Assembly: GCA_000372225.1 (NCBI GenBank)
Contig: AQTY01000024.1
Location: 1 to 30,245 of the forward strand
DNA: 30,245 bases
Source: Candidatus Nitromaritima sp. SCGC AAA288-L16
GTDB lineage: Bacteria; Nitrospinota; Nitrospinia; Nitrospinales; VA-1
Direction of reading: 5' to 3'
The notes beneath the pieces are model-generated. The model worked only from the letters and a program-made list of their open reading frames with translations. It was not told the origin of the DNA and searched no databases. Made by a program: the position numbers and the translations under genes. This document shows, one piece after another, positions 15,299-22,987 of the stretch. Position 1 is the stretch's first letter, and every line of letters starts with the position of its first letter.

Positions 15299-15327
15299 AT
15301 AGTAAAAACAAACCCTCACTTTGTCAA
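15299..15327 (-). promoter_or_regulatory. Sigma-70-like promoter for the oxidoreductase operon
   Basis: Minus strand: TTGACA (15322-15327), a 17-base spacer, and TACTAT (15299-15304). Transcription starting near 15290 gives a leader of about 150 bases before the alpha subunit. The -35 box sits inside the loop and arm of a terminator-like hairpin. Confidence 0.5.
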
Positions 15328-15332
15328 GGGTT
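15303..15332 (-). terminator. Terminator-like hairpin after the 105-residue gene
   Basis: On the minus strand AACCCT and AGGGTT (six perfect pairs, ten-base loop) are followed by TGTTTTT. It lies 30 bases after the stop at 15362 and could end that transcript. It overlaps the promoter at 15299-15327, so one of the two readings may be accidental, or they may act together. Confidence 0.45.
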
Positions 15333-15361
15333 AACGGCTATCAAATTTCTTCAAATTAGGC

Positions 15362-15679
15362 TTATTTTTTGGCCATATTTTCTAATACACCTAGTTCTTT
15401 AAAGTATTTAAAAGCATTCTCAAGAAATTCGTTGAGAGACGAGTCATTATGGAAAATCAACGTTTTGTTGGCTAATTCGGTGTCGTGACATACTTCGAAT
15501 TTAACAGCTGCTGTTTCTTGGTATTTTATAACCTCTACTTCCCAGTGAATTTGAGAAAGTTCTTCTTGCGGACGACTTTTCGCAGATACCCCATACTGGT
15601 TCAACTTGTATAAAAACTCATGGCCTCCTTGTCCATCTGAAGAGCTTCGGGATAAGTGAAGATTTTCTTGAATTAACAT
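15362..15679 (-). CDS. Uncharacterised 105-residue protein
   Basis: This encodes 105 residues, soluble, with no signal peptide. The middle reads as alternating beta strands (IHWEVEVIKYQETAAVKFEVCHD, TLIFHND), ending in a helix (LNEFLENAFKYFKELG). I recognise no family. It is divergent from the 94-residue gene at 15826, with a perfect palindrome between them at 15766-15799. It is a single-gene transcript if the hairpin at 15303-15332 is its terminator. Confidence 0.55.
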   Translation of the reverse strand: MLIQENLHLSRSSSDGQGGHEFLYKLNQYGVSAKSRPQEELSQIHWEVEVIKYQETAAVKFEVCHDTELANKTLIFHNDSSLNEFLENAFKYFKELGVLENMAKK

Positions 15680-15765
15680 TGTGACAACCTAATTTAGAAG
15701 TTCTATTATAAAAAGAGCTTTTTTTATTCTATCAAATCAAGTAACTTAGGCATACATGAATTCCA

Positions 15766-15799
15766 CCCTGAATTAAAAATAACTATTTTTAATTCAGGG
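15766..15799. repeat. Perfect 34-bp palindrome between divergent genes
   Basis: The arms CCCTGAATTAAAAATA and its exact inverse are 16 bases each, with a two-base centre (AC). It lies between genes transcribed away from it (starts at 15679 and 15826), so it does not terminate either of them. It could be an operator, a dispersed repeat unit or a cruciform site. Its right end is 26 bases from the 94-residue gene's ATG. Confidence 0.7.
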
Positions 15800-15825
15800 C
15801 AATACTTTTAAATTTACTCAAATGT

Positions 15826-16110
15826 ATGAATAACTTAGAATTGAATGACCCAATCGAGATTGAAGCATTTTTGAGTAAAGTCAGCTTATCAGGTCCGGGG
15901 TTTAACTCCGACTGCCTTTTAATGGATGTCTACGATGCCGGTCTGGATTATCCGGATTTTCTGAAAGCTGAGGGAAATGATTCTGCTGCTTGCTATGATG
16001 GAACTTCACCCGCGTGGGCTAAATATCATATTCGTCAAGGAAAGCGCGTATTTATGATTTATGGAGGTTCTGGAGGTAAAAGGCGCTCTCATTTTTCCGA
16101 AACTCCCTAA
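15826..16110 (+). CDS. Uncharacterised 94-residue protein
   Basis: This encodes 94 soluble residues: acidic in the first half (ELNDPIEIEAFLSKV, MDVYDAGLDYPDFLKAEG), with a basic glycine-rich C-terminus (IYGGSGGKRRSHFSETP). It has two Cys residues but no zinc-binding pattern. I recognise no family. No strong ribosome binding site precedes the ATG. The palindrome just upstream may control it. The following gene, 118 bases later, is on the same strand. Confidence 0.5.
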   Translation: MNNLELNDPIEIEAFLSKVSLSGPGFNSDCLLMDVYDAGLDYPDFLKAEGNDSAACYDGTSPAWAKYHIRQGKRVFMIYGGSGGKRRSHFSETP

Positions 16111-16228
16111 TAACATTGGTTTTCTGAAGCCCTATCTGTTTTAAAGCATCCTATTTGAGCATATGAAAGAAATGAGGCCTTTTTTATTATCTTGAGGATC
16201 CCCTAACTTAAGGAGAACTGTTTACACA

Positions 16229-16654
16229 ATGGAGTTTGATAAGGAGTCTCAGCAACGCATCCTTCGAGTTGCTGCTGATAAAAATGAAGGGCGACCTATT
16301 GAGGAAATAGATGGGCAAATAGCTAGAGTTCTCGACCTGCATCCTGAGTTCGATCCTATATGGGAAGAGGGTGAGATGGCATCAATTCCCAGAGAGGTCA
16401 ACGGTATGATCGTGAATCCTTTTGTACATACTGTTTTGCATGTGACAATTGATCGTCAACTACAACTGGAAGCCCCGGAGTTTGTTGCTGCTGCCTATCA
16501 ACGTTTAACCAGTCATGGTATGGAATCACATGAAGCCCTGCATGCGATCATAGCTATATATGCCAACCTGCATTTTGCTAGCACGCGGAGAGATATGCAG
16601 TTCGATGCCCTAGCTTATGAAACTCAGATTAATGGATTGGACTTTATCGCATGA
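16229..16654 (+). CDS. DUF1841-like protein
   Basis: This encodes 141 residues resembling DUF1841. The motif NPFVHTVLHVTIDRQLQLEAPEFVAAAYQRL near 62-93 and SHGMESHEALHAIIAIYANLHFASTR near 94-120 reproduce the family's conserved pattern NPxxHxxxHxxxxxQ and HxAxHxxxxxxxxxxxxxxxR. The spaced histidines could bind metal, but the family function is unknown. AAGGAG lies 13 bases before the ATG, slightly long. It converges with sucD, only 12 bases apart, and no terminator is visible in that gap. Confidence 0.65.
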   Translation: MEFDKESQQRILRVAADKNEGRPIEEIDGQIARVLDLHPEFDPIWEEGEMASIPREVNGMIVNPFVHTVLHVTIDRQLQLEAPEFVAAAYQRLTSHGMESHEALHAIIAIYANLHFASTRRDMQFDALAYETQINGLDFIA

Positions 16655-16666
16655 TAATGCAAGAAA

Positions 16667-17536
16667 TTATAGAACTTTTGCAACGGTTTTTCCTAGGTCA
16701 GCGGGGCTTTTAACAACTTTGATACCGCAGCGGCGCATGACTTTCATTTTTTCTTCAGCCGTTCCTTTTCCGCCGGAGATGATTGCCCCCGCATGACCCA
16801 TTCGGCGTCCTGGAGGAGCGGTTTGTCCGGCAATAAATCCAATGACCGGTTTTGTGACATGTTTTTTTATGTAGTAGGCAGCTTCATCCTCTGCTGATCC
16901 GCCGATTTCACCAATCATACAGATCGCTTTTGTGCCCCGATCTTTTTGGAAAAGCTCGAGAGTATCAATGTACTTTGTGCCGATAATTGGATCTCCACCA
17001 ATACCTACGCATGTTGACTGACCATAGCCCAATGCCGTTAATTGACCAACGGCTTCGTAAGTGAGAGTTCCGCTCCTGGAGATAATACCGACATTCCCTT
17101 TTTTGTGAATGTGGGCCGGCATGATGCCGATCTTACATTTCCCAGGTGAGATGACACCAGGGCAATTGGGGCCGATCAACCGCGACTTACTAGCCTTGAT
17201 ATAGCGATAAACTTCCACCATATCTGATACAGGAATACCTTCTGTAACACAAATGATCAGCTCGATTCCTGCATCGGCGGCTTCAAGAATGGCATCGGAG
17301 GCAAAAGCGGGTGGCACAAAAATCATTGTTGCGTTGGCTTTCGTTTTTTTTACTGCGTCTCGTACAGTATCGAATACCGGAACCTTCCCTAGAACCGTTT
17401 GCCCCCCCTTAGCAGGCGTAACCCCACCGACTAATTTAGTGCCATATTTCATACATTGCTCGGCATGAAACTGCCCTTCGCGTCCGGTAATACCTTGAAC
17501 GATTAATTTTGTTTTTTCGTCAACCAGAATGCTCAT
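16667..17536 (-). CDS. sucD: Succinyl-CoA ligase, alpha subunit
   Basis: This encodes 289 residues, the normal length. The CoA-binding Rossmann domain begins VQGITGREGQFHAEQCMKYG, and the phosphorylated His248 lies in RRMGHAGAIISGG. GPNCPGVISPG near 121-131 is also diagnostic. With SucC it interconverts succinyl-CoA and succinate with phosphorylation of ADP or GDP. The start overlaps the sucC stop by four bases. Near the ferredoxin-dependent 2-oxoacid enzyme it could run in either TCA direction. Confidence 0.97.
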   Translation of the reverse strand: MSILVDEKTKLIVQGITGREGQFHAEQCMKYGTKLVGGVTPAKGGQTVLGKVPVFDTVRDAVKKTKANATMIFVPPAFASDAILEAADAGIELIICVTEGIPVSDMVEVYRYIKASKSRLIGPNCPGVISPGKCKIGIMPAHIHKKGNVGIISRSGTLTYEAVGQLTALGYGQSTCVGIGGDPIIGTKYIDTLELFQKDRGTKAICMIGEIGGSAEDEAAYYIKKHVTKPVIGFIAGQTAPPGRRMGHAGAIISGGKGTAEEKMKVMRRCGIKVVKSPADLGKTVAKVL

Positions 17537-18693
17537 CGTATTGCCTTTACAATTTTTTGCGCACCATCTTTCATGCCTTCTGCAACAATAACATCTATCC
17601 CCGAATCTCTAAGAATTTGGTGACCTTCTTCCATATTGGTCCCCTCCATTCTTACCACGATGGGAATCTTCACTTTTAATTTCTTGGCCGCGATCTCAAC
17701 ACCTCGAGCTAGAATGTCGCAACGTAAGATACCGCCGAAAATATTAATAAAAATTCCTTTTACATGTGGGTCGGAGAGCAGGATTCGGAATCCATTTTCA
17801 ATCTTTTCCTCATCAGCTCCACCCCCAACATCCAAGAAGTTTGCAGGTTCGCCACCTGAATGCTTGATGATATCCATTGTTGCCATAGCCAACCCAGCCC
17901 CGTTGACCATGCAGCCAATATTCCCATTGAGCTTGATATAGTTTAAGTCAAACTTACTGGCCTCCACTTCCATCGGATCCTCTTCAGCTAAGTCGCGGTA
18001 AGCGAGGGTATTTTTTTGGCGATACAGCGCATTGCTGTCAATATTAACTTTTGCGTCAAGGACGAGAACTCTATCGTCTTTAGTGATGACAAGGGGGTTG
18101 ATTTCTAACATATCGCAATCTTCCTTAATAAACGCCTGGTAGAGGTTCATTATCAAGGGGATCATTTGCTTGAGCGCAGCGCCTTCTAAGTTAAGAGCGA
18201 AGGCAATTTTTCTAGCGAGGTAAGGTTTAACTCCGATTATGGGATCGACTAATTCTTTAATGATTTTCTCTGGTGTTTCCTCGGCGACTTCTTCGATTGC
18301 CATGCCCCCCGCTTCGCTGGCCATGATCATTACCCGGCTGCTTTGCCTATCAAGAAGGATACCGAGGTACAGTTCTTTGGCAATAGGCATGCCTTCCTCT
18401 ACTAGAACTTTTTTGACTTTTCGCCCCTCTGATCCAGTTTGTGGTGTTACCAAGGTCATCCCGATAATCTTACTTGCATGAGTTTTAGCTTCTCCCGGGT
18501 TTTTGGCGAGTTTTACACCCCCGCCTTTGCCTCGGCCACCAGCATGAATTTGTGCCTTAACTACTACAACATCTGTTCCCAGTTCGCGAGCAGCGGCCTC
18601 TGCTTTATCCGGATTGTCGACGACCATACCCTTGGGGACGGCGACACCATGTTTTGCAAGGACTTCCTTTGCCTGATACTCGTGAATGTTCAT
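17533..18693 (-). CDS. sucC: Succinyl-CoA ligase, beta subunit
   Basis: This encodes 386 residues from ATG 18693. MNIHEYQAKEVLAKHGV is the conserved family N-terminus, so the in-frame extension back to 18783 is not coding; the candidate promoter also falls inside it. The ATP-grasp region carries KAQIHAGGRGKGGGVKLAKN, and MLEINPLVI, GNIGCMVNGAGLAMATMD and FGGILRCDILA are further hallmarks. It provides nucleotide and succinate binding for the SucCD complex. There is no strong ribosome binding site upstream, only an A/T-rich leader of about 55 bases. Confidence 0.97.
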   Translation of the reverse strand: MNIHEYQAKEVLAKHGVAVPKGMVVDNPDKAEAAARELGTDVVVVKAQIHAGGRGKGGGVKLAKNPGEAKTHASKIIGMTLVTPQTGSEGRKVKKVLVEEGMPIAKELYLGILLDRQSSRVMIMASEAGGMAIEEVAEETPEKIIKELVDPIIGVKPYLARKIAFALNLEGAALKQMIPLIMNLYQAFIKEDCDMLEINPLVITKDDRVLVLDAKVNIDSNALYRQKNTLAYRDLAEEDPMEVEASKFDLNYIKLNGNIGCMVNGAGLAMATMDIIKHSGGEPANFLDVGGGADEEKIENGFRILLSDPHVKGIFINIFGGILRCDILARGVEIAAKKLKVKIPIVVRMEGTNMEEGHQILRDSGIDVIVAEGMKDGAQKIVKAIR

Positions 18694-18754
18694 GATTTTA
18701 AAAATAAAGAAATTTAGGGGACTATAACCGAAAAAAACTGTATGCAAGTCGGAT

Positions 18755-18783
18755 TTTTTATCATAGCTCGCATGGCTTGTCAA
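18755..18783 (-). promoter_or_regulatory. Candidate promoter for sucCD
   Basis: Minus strand: TTGACA (18778-18783), a 17-base spacer, and TAAAAA (18755-18760, four of six consensus bases). A start near 18748 leaves a leader of about 55 bases before sucC. The -10 box is weak, so this is tentative. Confidence 0.35.
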
Positions 18784-18902
18784 AAATAATCCATTGGCAT
18801 TTAGTACTAATAGTTGCTGGATATGGATGTAAAAAAAAATTGAGTTTGGGTGAACGGAAAGGCAAAAAGAGAAGTTTTGGAACTACAAAGAGTTAGATTC
18901 AG

Positions 18903-19349
18903 TCAACACTTGGAGGCTATTTTCTTGTGTGGGTGGTCAGTTTGGCTTTTGTGGTCATTGTTTGCGTTATCGTTGTTGTTTTTGGCTAATAACTCTTTCC
19001 AAGCTTCCATCAAGGTTGTGAGTACATTTACTATCGACTCGAGAGCCTTGCGGTCTGATTTAATATTAGCTAAGGTTAATTGCTGAAGAATGAACTGATA
19101 AAGTGACTCCAGCTTATGAGCCACATCGCCACCTTTTTTCATGTCTAGAGCACATGACAATTCATTTATAATATCGTGAGTTTTATTAATGTATGTTCCT
19201 TTTTTCGACAGGTCTTTAGCGTCAATTCCCTCTATGGCCAAAGTGACAAACTTCAGGGCCCCTTCGTACATCATTATGATTAGCTTCCCTTGACTAGAAG
19301 TTGCTACTTCGTTGTGACGGTATTGGTTGTGAAACCTACGTGGAACCAT
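18903..19349 (-). CDS. fliS: Flagellar export chaperone FliS
   Basis: This encodes 148 residues. It has the FliS pattern YRHNEVATSSQGKLIIMMYEGALKFVTLA near residues 10-38 and LYQFILQQLTLANIKSDRKALESIVNVLTTLMEAWKEL near 83-120. FliS binds flagellin C-termini before export. An AAGGA lies about ten bases before ATG 19349. The C-terminal 25 residues are Asn/His/Lys-rich and probably disordered. It follows fliD by 34 bases on the same strand, the common fliD-fliS order. No flagellin gene is in the window. Confidence 0.95.
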   Translation of the reverse strand: MVPRRFHNQYRHNEVATSSQGKLIIMMYEGALKFVTLAIEGIDAKDLSKKGTYINKTHDIINELSCALDMKKGGDVAHKLESLYQFILQQLTLANIKSDRKALESIVNVLTTLMEAWKELLAKNNNDNANNDHKSQTDHPHKKIASKC

Positions 19350-19383
19350 ATTTAGACGTCCTTAAGAGTAAAAATAATAGTTA

Positions 19384-21051
19384 TTATTTTTTCTGGAAAA
19401 TATTTTGAATTCCTGCCAGAGCACTGTTAAAAGTATCCTTTTGTGCGTTAAGTCTTCCCAGTACAATTTCCAAGTTTGTGAATCTTGCTTTTAGGGTTTC
19501 CTCGAATTCAAGCAGGCGTTCTGCCTGATCTAGAAGTGTTTCGTTGTAATCGTCGACGGTCTCTTTTATAGTGTCGAGTTCTGTGACTAATGGCCCGTTT
19601 AAGGATGTATCAACCAAGTTTTCCAATTCGCGATTAAGAATTTCTGCTACCCCGATCGAAAGGGTAATTTGTCCATAACTCCCGTCAGTTAAACTACTGA
19701 TACGAAAATTAAGGCCAGTTGAGTCTCCCGAGGAACCTGCCCAAAAATTTCCAGATCCTGAAGCGTTCACAAAAGTACTTGCCCCTGAATTGCTTAATTG
19801 AACAAAAGTACTTGCTCCTGACCCGGGGCTGTCAAGCCCGAAGGCATCTCTCGTTATCCGTCCCTCCGTAGTTACCCGTATGTCATATGTTCCGGGCTCT
19901 GTATCGCTTGTAAACCCTACATAGGCTACGGATGAGTTTGTCACGCTGCCGTTGCTTGAAAAAAGCTGGCTTACATTTTCTATGTCGTCTACCAATGCAT
20001 CAGAAAGTTTATCGGTGTCCAGGATGAGCGTCCCATCTGATTGAGTGGTGATACCGATTTGTGACAGGTAAGTATAGTCACCGCTGATCCCCTTGATCTT
20101 ACTGCTTATCGAACTTCGAAGAATTTGCTGCAGGTTTTGGACTGCAAAATTACCAAATAATACGCCGGTTTGTTCAGTTTCTGAGTCTAAGGCTAATTGT
20201 TCACCTAAGAATAATGATAGATCGTTATATTCATCAACAAAGTCCGACACCTTTGTTGTTATGGCTTCTGTGTTAGTTGACAGAGAAATGGTACCTGAAC
20301 CTGCTGATTGAAGTTTAAGTGCTGCACCAGTAATAACGTCTGTAACGGTGTTAGATGATTTGGTAATGGAAACCCCATCTAGGGTCAAGCTTGCATTCTG
20401 TGCCGTTTGTGTTGTATCAAAACCCATTGTTACAGAGCCGCTTGTGATATTAGTGCTCATTGTTACAGCACCCGTACCGCCTGTTTGGGTACCTGAAATA
20501 AGTAGACGATAAGGGTTGGTGGCGTCACCGTCATTAAGAAAGGACGCCTTAACGTCGAGTCCTAGGTTATTAATAGCTAGCCTTAACCCATCAAGCGTGT
20601 TGTTAGTGCTATCAATAGTTACTGTTGAGGAAGCAGATGATCCAATAACGATTGTTACGGTTCCAGAAGAAATTGATGATGTGGTTTCTGCATGCCCACT
20701 TGTTATGAGTTTGCTTTCTGTGGCGAGGTTATTTACGATGAGAGAATGGGTTCCAGATGTTGCTGAACTAGTGGTAGTAATATCTACAACCTTATTACTA
20801 TCTGAAAAACTATTGTTTGAAAAAACGCTCTTATTGACGATGAAGCGACTTTCGGTATTCAGTGTGGTCACAACGCTTTTGAATGTTTGCAACCTATTTT
20901 TTAATTCCTGAAAACTAGCTAGCTTTTGCTGCTCGATTTGTTTTTTGGCTTCGACCAGATCCATTGATCGAGCTTCTAGAGAAACCATCTTGTTGATGAT
21001 GTCTTGGGTATCTAAGTTAGAGTTAATGCCAAATACTGCGTTTTGTGCCAT
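19384..21051 (-). CDS. fliD: Flagellar hook-associated protein 2 (filament cap) FliD
   Basis: This encodes 555 residues. The N-terminal D0 region FGINSNLDTQDIINKMVSLEARSMDLVEAKKQ is typical, and coiled coil is predicted near 35-75. The central domains are Ser/Thr/Gly-rich and repetitive (SGTVTIVIGSSASSTVTID; an ASTFVQLSNSG/ASTFVNASGSG near-duplication around 410-430). The C-terminal coiled coil ends RFTNLEIVLGRLNAQKDTFNSAL. FliD caps the filament and drives flagellin folding. A sigma-28-type promoter lies about 55 bases upstream. Variable Ser/Thr-rich middles are common in this family. Confidence 0.95.
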   Translation of the reverse strand: MAQNAVFGINSNLDTQDIINKMVSLEARSMDLVEAKKQIEQQKLASFQELKNRLQTFKSVVTTLNTESRFIVNKSVFSNNSFSDSNKVVDITTTSSATSGTHSLIVNNLATESKLITSGHAETTSSISSGTVTIVIGSSASSTVTIDSTNNTLDGLRLAINNLGLDVKASFLNDGDATNPYRLLISGTQTGGTGAVTMSTNITSGSVTMGFDTTQTAQNASLTLDGVSITKSSNTVTDVITGAALKLQSAGSGTISLSTNTEAITTKVSDFVDEYNDLSLFLGEQLALDSETEQTGVLFGNFAVQNLQQILRSSISSKIKGISGDYTYLSQIGITTQSDGTLILDTDKLSDALVDDIENVSQLFSSNGSVTNSSVAYVGFTSDTEPGTYDIRVTTEGRITRDAFGLDSPGSGASTFVQLSNSGASTFVNASGSGNFWAGSSGDSTGLNFRISSLTDGSYGQITLSIGVAEILNRELENLVDTSLNGPLVTELDTIKETVDDYNETLLDQAERLLEFEETLKARFTNLEIVLGRLNAQKDTFNSALAGIQNIFQKK

Positions 21052-21104
21052 TAGATGAATTAGATCTCTAGGATGGGAATAATTTCACAAATCTCTTCAT
21101 AATT

Positions 21105-21132
21105 TTATCGGCTTATAAAATTTATACCTTTA
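21105..21132 (-). promoter_or_regulatory. Sigma-28 (FliA)-type promoter for fliD-fliS
   Basis: Minus strand: TAAA (21129-21132), a 16-base spacer, then GCCGATAA (21105-21112), which is identical to the FliA -10 consensus. The spacer is one base longer than the usual 15. A start near 21100 leaves a leader of about 45-50 bases before fliD. Confidence 0.7.
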
Positions 21133-21333
21133 ATAGATTTAAAGAGTTTAAGCCATTGTTTGTAACTATTTAATCATGGTCATAAAGAATTTAAAGTGAC
21201 TTTCGATAAATATATGTTTTATCTAATGTTGAGTTGTTTTCCTTGATTTGGTGCTGGGGAGTGCTAGAGTTGTCAAATTCGGTCCAAATGGTGGTCTAAG
21301 GGGAGTGGTCTTAATATTCGGAGATCGAGTGCT

Positions 21334-21972
21334 ATGTCAGAGCAATTAGATCTATTTGCAGAACCTGAAAAAGATAAATTAAACTCTGAAATTGTTCCAA
21401 AAGCTTCAAATGAGTACCGCATTCTCTATTTCGACTTGGAGACTCAAAAAAGCGCCGATGATGTTGGCGGATGGGGAAATATTCATGATATGAAACTGGC
21501 AGTCGGCGTGCTTTGGGATAGCTGCGAACAAGAATATTTCAGCTATCTAGAAGGCGCTGCCTCACAACTGGTAAAAAAACTTCGGACAGCTGACCTCGTT
21601 GTGGGGTTCAATGTTAAGAAATTCGATTATGGAGTGCTACAACCATATGCTGATTTTGATCTTGATGAAATTACCACTTTCGATATGCTTATTGACGTGA
21701 ATAAAAAACTTGGTCATCGACTCAGTCTGAATCACTTGGCAGAAAATACACTGAATGCTGCAAAAAGCGCCGATGGTTTGGTCTCGTTACAATGGTACAA
21801 AGAAGGGAAGATAGATAAGGTCATTGAGTATTGCAAACAGGATGTAGAAATCACCCGTGATTTGTTTCTCTATGGTGAATCATATGGTTACGTAAAATAT
21901 TCTACTCGCTCAGGGGTAGCTAAAGACTTGAAAGTAGATTGGGAAAGAGCCAGCCTAATAAGTTCTTCCTAG
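21334..21972 (+). CDS. DEDDy-type 3'-5' exonuclease domain (YprB RNase H-like)
   Basis: This encodes 212 residues. The motifs are FDLET with Asp34 and Glu36, GFNVKKFDYG with Asp98, and YCKQDVEIT with Tyr166 (YxxxD) and Asp170, the DEDDy metal-binding set. SLNHLAENTLN near 131-141 is typical of the YprB/RNase_H_2 group often attached to or near helicases. Here it stands alone. The N-terminal MSEQLDLFAEPE resembles a beta-clamp-binding peptide (QLDLF), which would link it to replication or repair; that is an inference. It converges with the MoxR gene, with a single base between the stops. The 282-base gap to fliD holds the FliA-type promoter and nothing else I recognise. Confidence 0.8.
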   Translation: MSEQLDLFAEPEKDKLNSEIVPKASNEYRILYFDLETQKSADDVGGWGNIHDMKLAVGVLWDSCEQEYFSYLEGAASQLVKKLRTADLVVGFNVKKFDYGVLQPYADFDLDEITTFDMLIDVNKKLGHRLSLNHLAENTLNAAKSADGLVSLQWYKEGKIDKVIEYCKQDVEITRDLFLYGESYGYVKYSTRSGVAKDLKVDWERASLISSS

Positions 21973-21973
21973 C

Positions 21974-22963
21974 TCATGGTTTTATGAAATTCAAAAGTTT
22001 TTCGATAATATCATTGGTGGTGATACTTTCGGCTTCGGCCTTGAAGTTGAGTATGATTCTATGTTCCAGCACTTGACGGCTTACGCGTTTAACATCTTCG
22101 ATGGTGGCAGCGACCCGGTTGTCCATCAGGGCTCTCGCCTTTGCTCCCATTAGGAGGTATTGAGACGCGCGTGGCCCGGCCCCCCAGTCAACCCACTCGT
22201 TTATAAAATCCGGGGTGGTCCCATTTTTGTTTGGGCGTGAACTTTGCGCCAGTCTTACCGCGTATTCTGCGATATGTTTTGAAACAGGAACACTGGGTAC
22301 GAGTCGTTGGAATTCCTGAACCTGTTTCGCATTTAACACCATATCCATTTCCGGGCGTACTCCAGAAGTAGTGGTTGTTGCGATTTCCACTTCCTGCTTC
22401 AGGGTAGGGTAGGCAACGTTTATGATGAACATGAAACGGTCAAGTTGCGCCTCAGGTAAGGGGTAAGTGCCTTCGTGTTCAATTGGGTTTTGTGTCGCAA
22501 AAACTAGGAAAGGCTTATCTAGTTCGTAGGTATTCCCCCCGACGGTTACCTGTTGTTCCTGCATCGCCTGAAGTAGTGCGGCTTGGGTCTTTGGTGGGGT
22601 TCGGTTTATTTCATCTGCTAAAACAATATTTGAAAAAATCGGACCTTTGATAAAGCGAAATTCTCTTTTATTGGTTGTTTGGTCTTCGTAAAGTATATCC
22701 GTTCCAGTAATATCTGATGGCATCAAATCAGGAGTAAATTGAATTCTACTAAAACTAAGGTTAAGTACTCTTGCTAGAGTTTTTACGAGTAGGGTTTTTG
22801 CCAGACCGGGAACGCCGACAAAAAGGCAATGTCCTTTGCAAAAAAGTGCTACTAGTAAGTCTTCTAACACTTCGTCTTGCCCTATGATTACTTTGCGAAT
22901 TTCATTCACTATGCGATTTTTTGAATCTACTAGCTCTTTTGCTAGCTCTAAGTTTTCAGTCAT
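21974..22963 (-). CDS. MoxR-family AAA+ ATPase
   Basis: This encodes 329 residues. Walker A GVPGLAKT is at 50-57, Walker B VLADEINR at 114-121, then PPKTQAALLQAMQEQQVTVGG and FATQNPIEHEGTYPLPEAQLDRF, all typical of MoxR. The C-terminal lid domain contains RASQYLLMGAKARALMD. MoxR ATPases act as chaperones with VWA-domain partners (DUF58, BatA/B). None is encoded here. The gene instead ends an operon with a TPR metallopeptidase and a DUF4175-type membrane protein. The gap to the peptidase gene is 24 bases. Confidence 0.92.
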   Translation of the reverse strand: MTENLELAKELVDSKNRIVNEIRKVIIGQDEVLEDLLVALFCKGHCLFVGVPGLAKTLLVKTLARVLNLSFSRIQFTPDLMPSDITGTDILYEDQTTNKREFRFIKGPIFSNIVLADEINRTPPKTQAALLQAMQEQQVTVGGNTYELDKPFLVFATQNPIEHEGTYPLPEAQLDRFMFIINVAYPTLKQEVEIATTTTSGVRPEMDMVLNAKQVQEFQRLVPSVPVSKHIAEYAVRLAQSSRPNKNGTTPDFINEWVDWGAGPRASQYLLMGAKARALMDNRVAATIEDVKRVSRQVLEHRIILNFKAEAESITTNDIIEKLLNFIKP

Positions 22964-22987
22964 TCTAATCTCTGGTAGAAGATATGA

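Noticed and set aside
15226..15402. 58-residue plus-strand frame between the oxidoreductase operon and the 105-residue gene
   Set aside because: It has no ribosome binding site, runs through the promoter/terminator element, and overlaps the end of the opposite gene. Its second half looks like antisense translation.
15766..15799. The 34-bp palindrome as an intrinsic terminator
   Set aside because: Both flanking genes start beside it and are transcribed away from it, so no known transcript would end here.
18694..18783. 30-codon N-terminal extension of sucC
   Set aside because: The conserved SucC N-terminus MNIHEYQAKEVL begins at 18693, and the extension overlaps the candidate promoter.
18760..18783. 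TTGACA with TATGAT as the sucC promoter
   Set aside because: The spacer is only 12 bases. TAAAAA at 17 bases is the more acceptable -10 partner.
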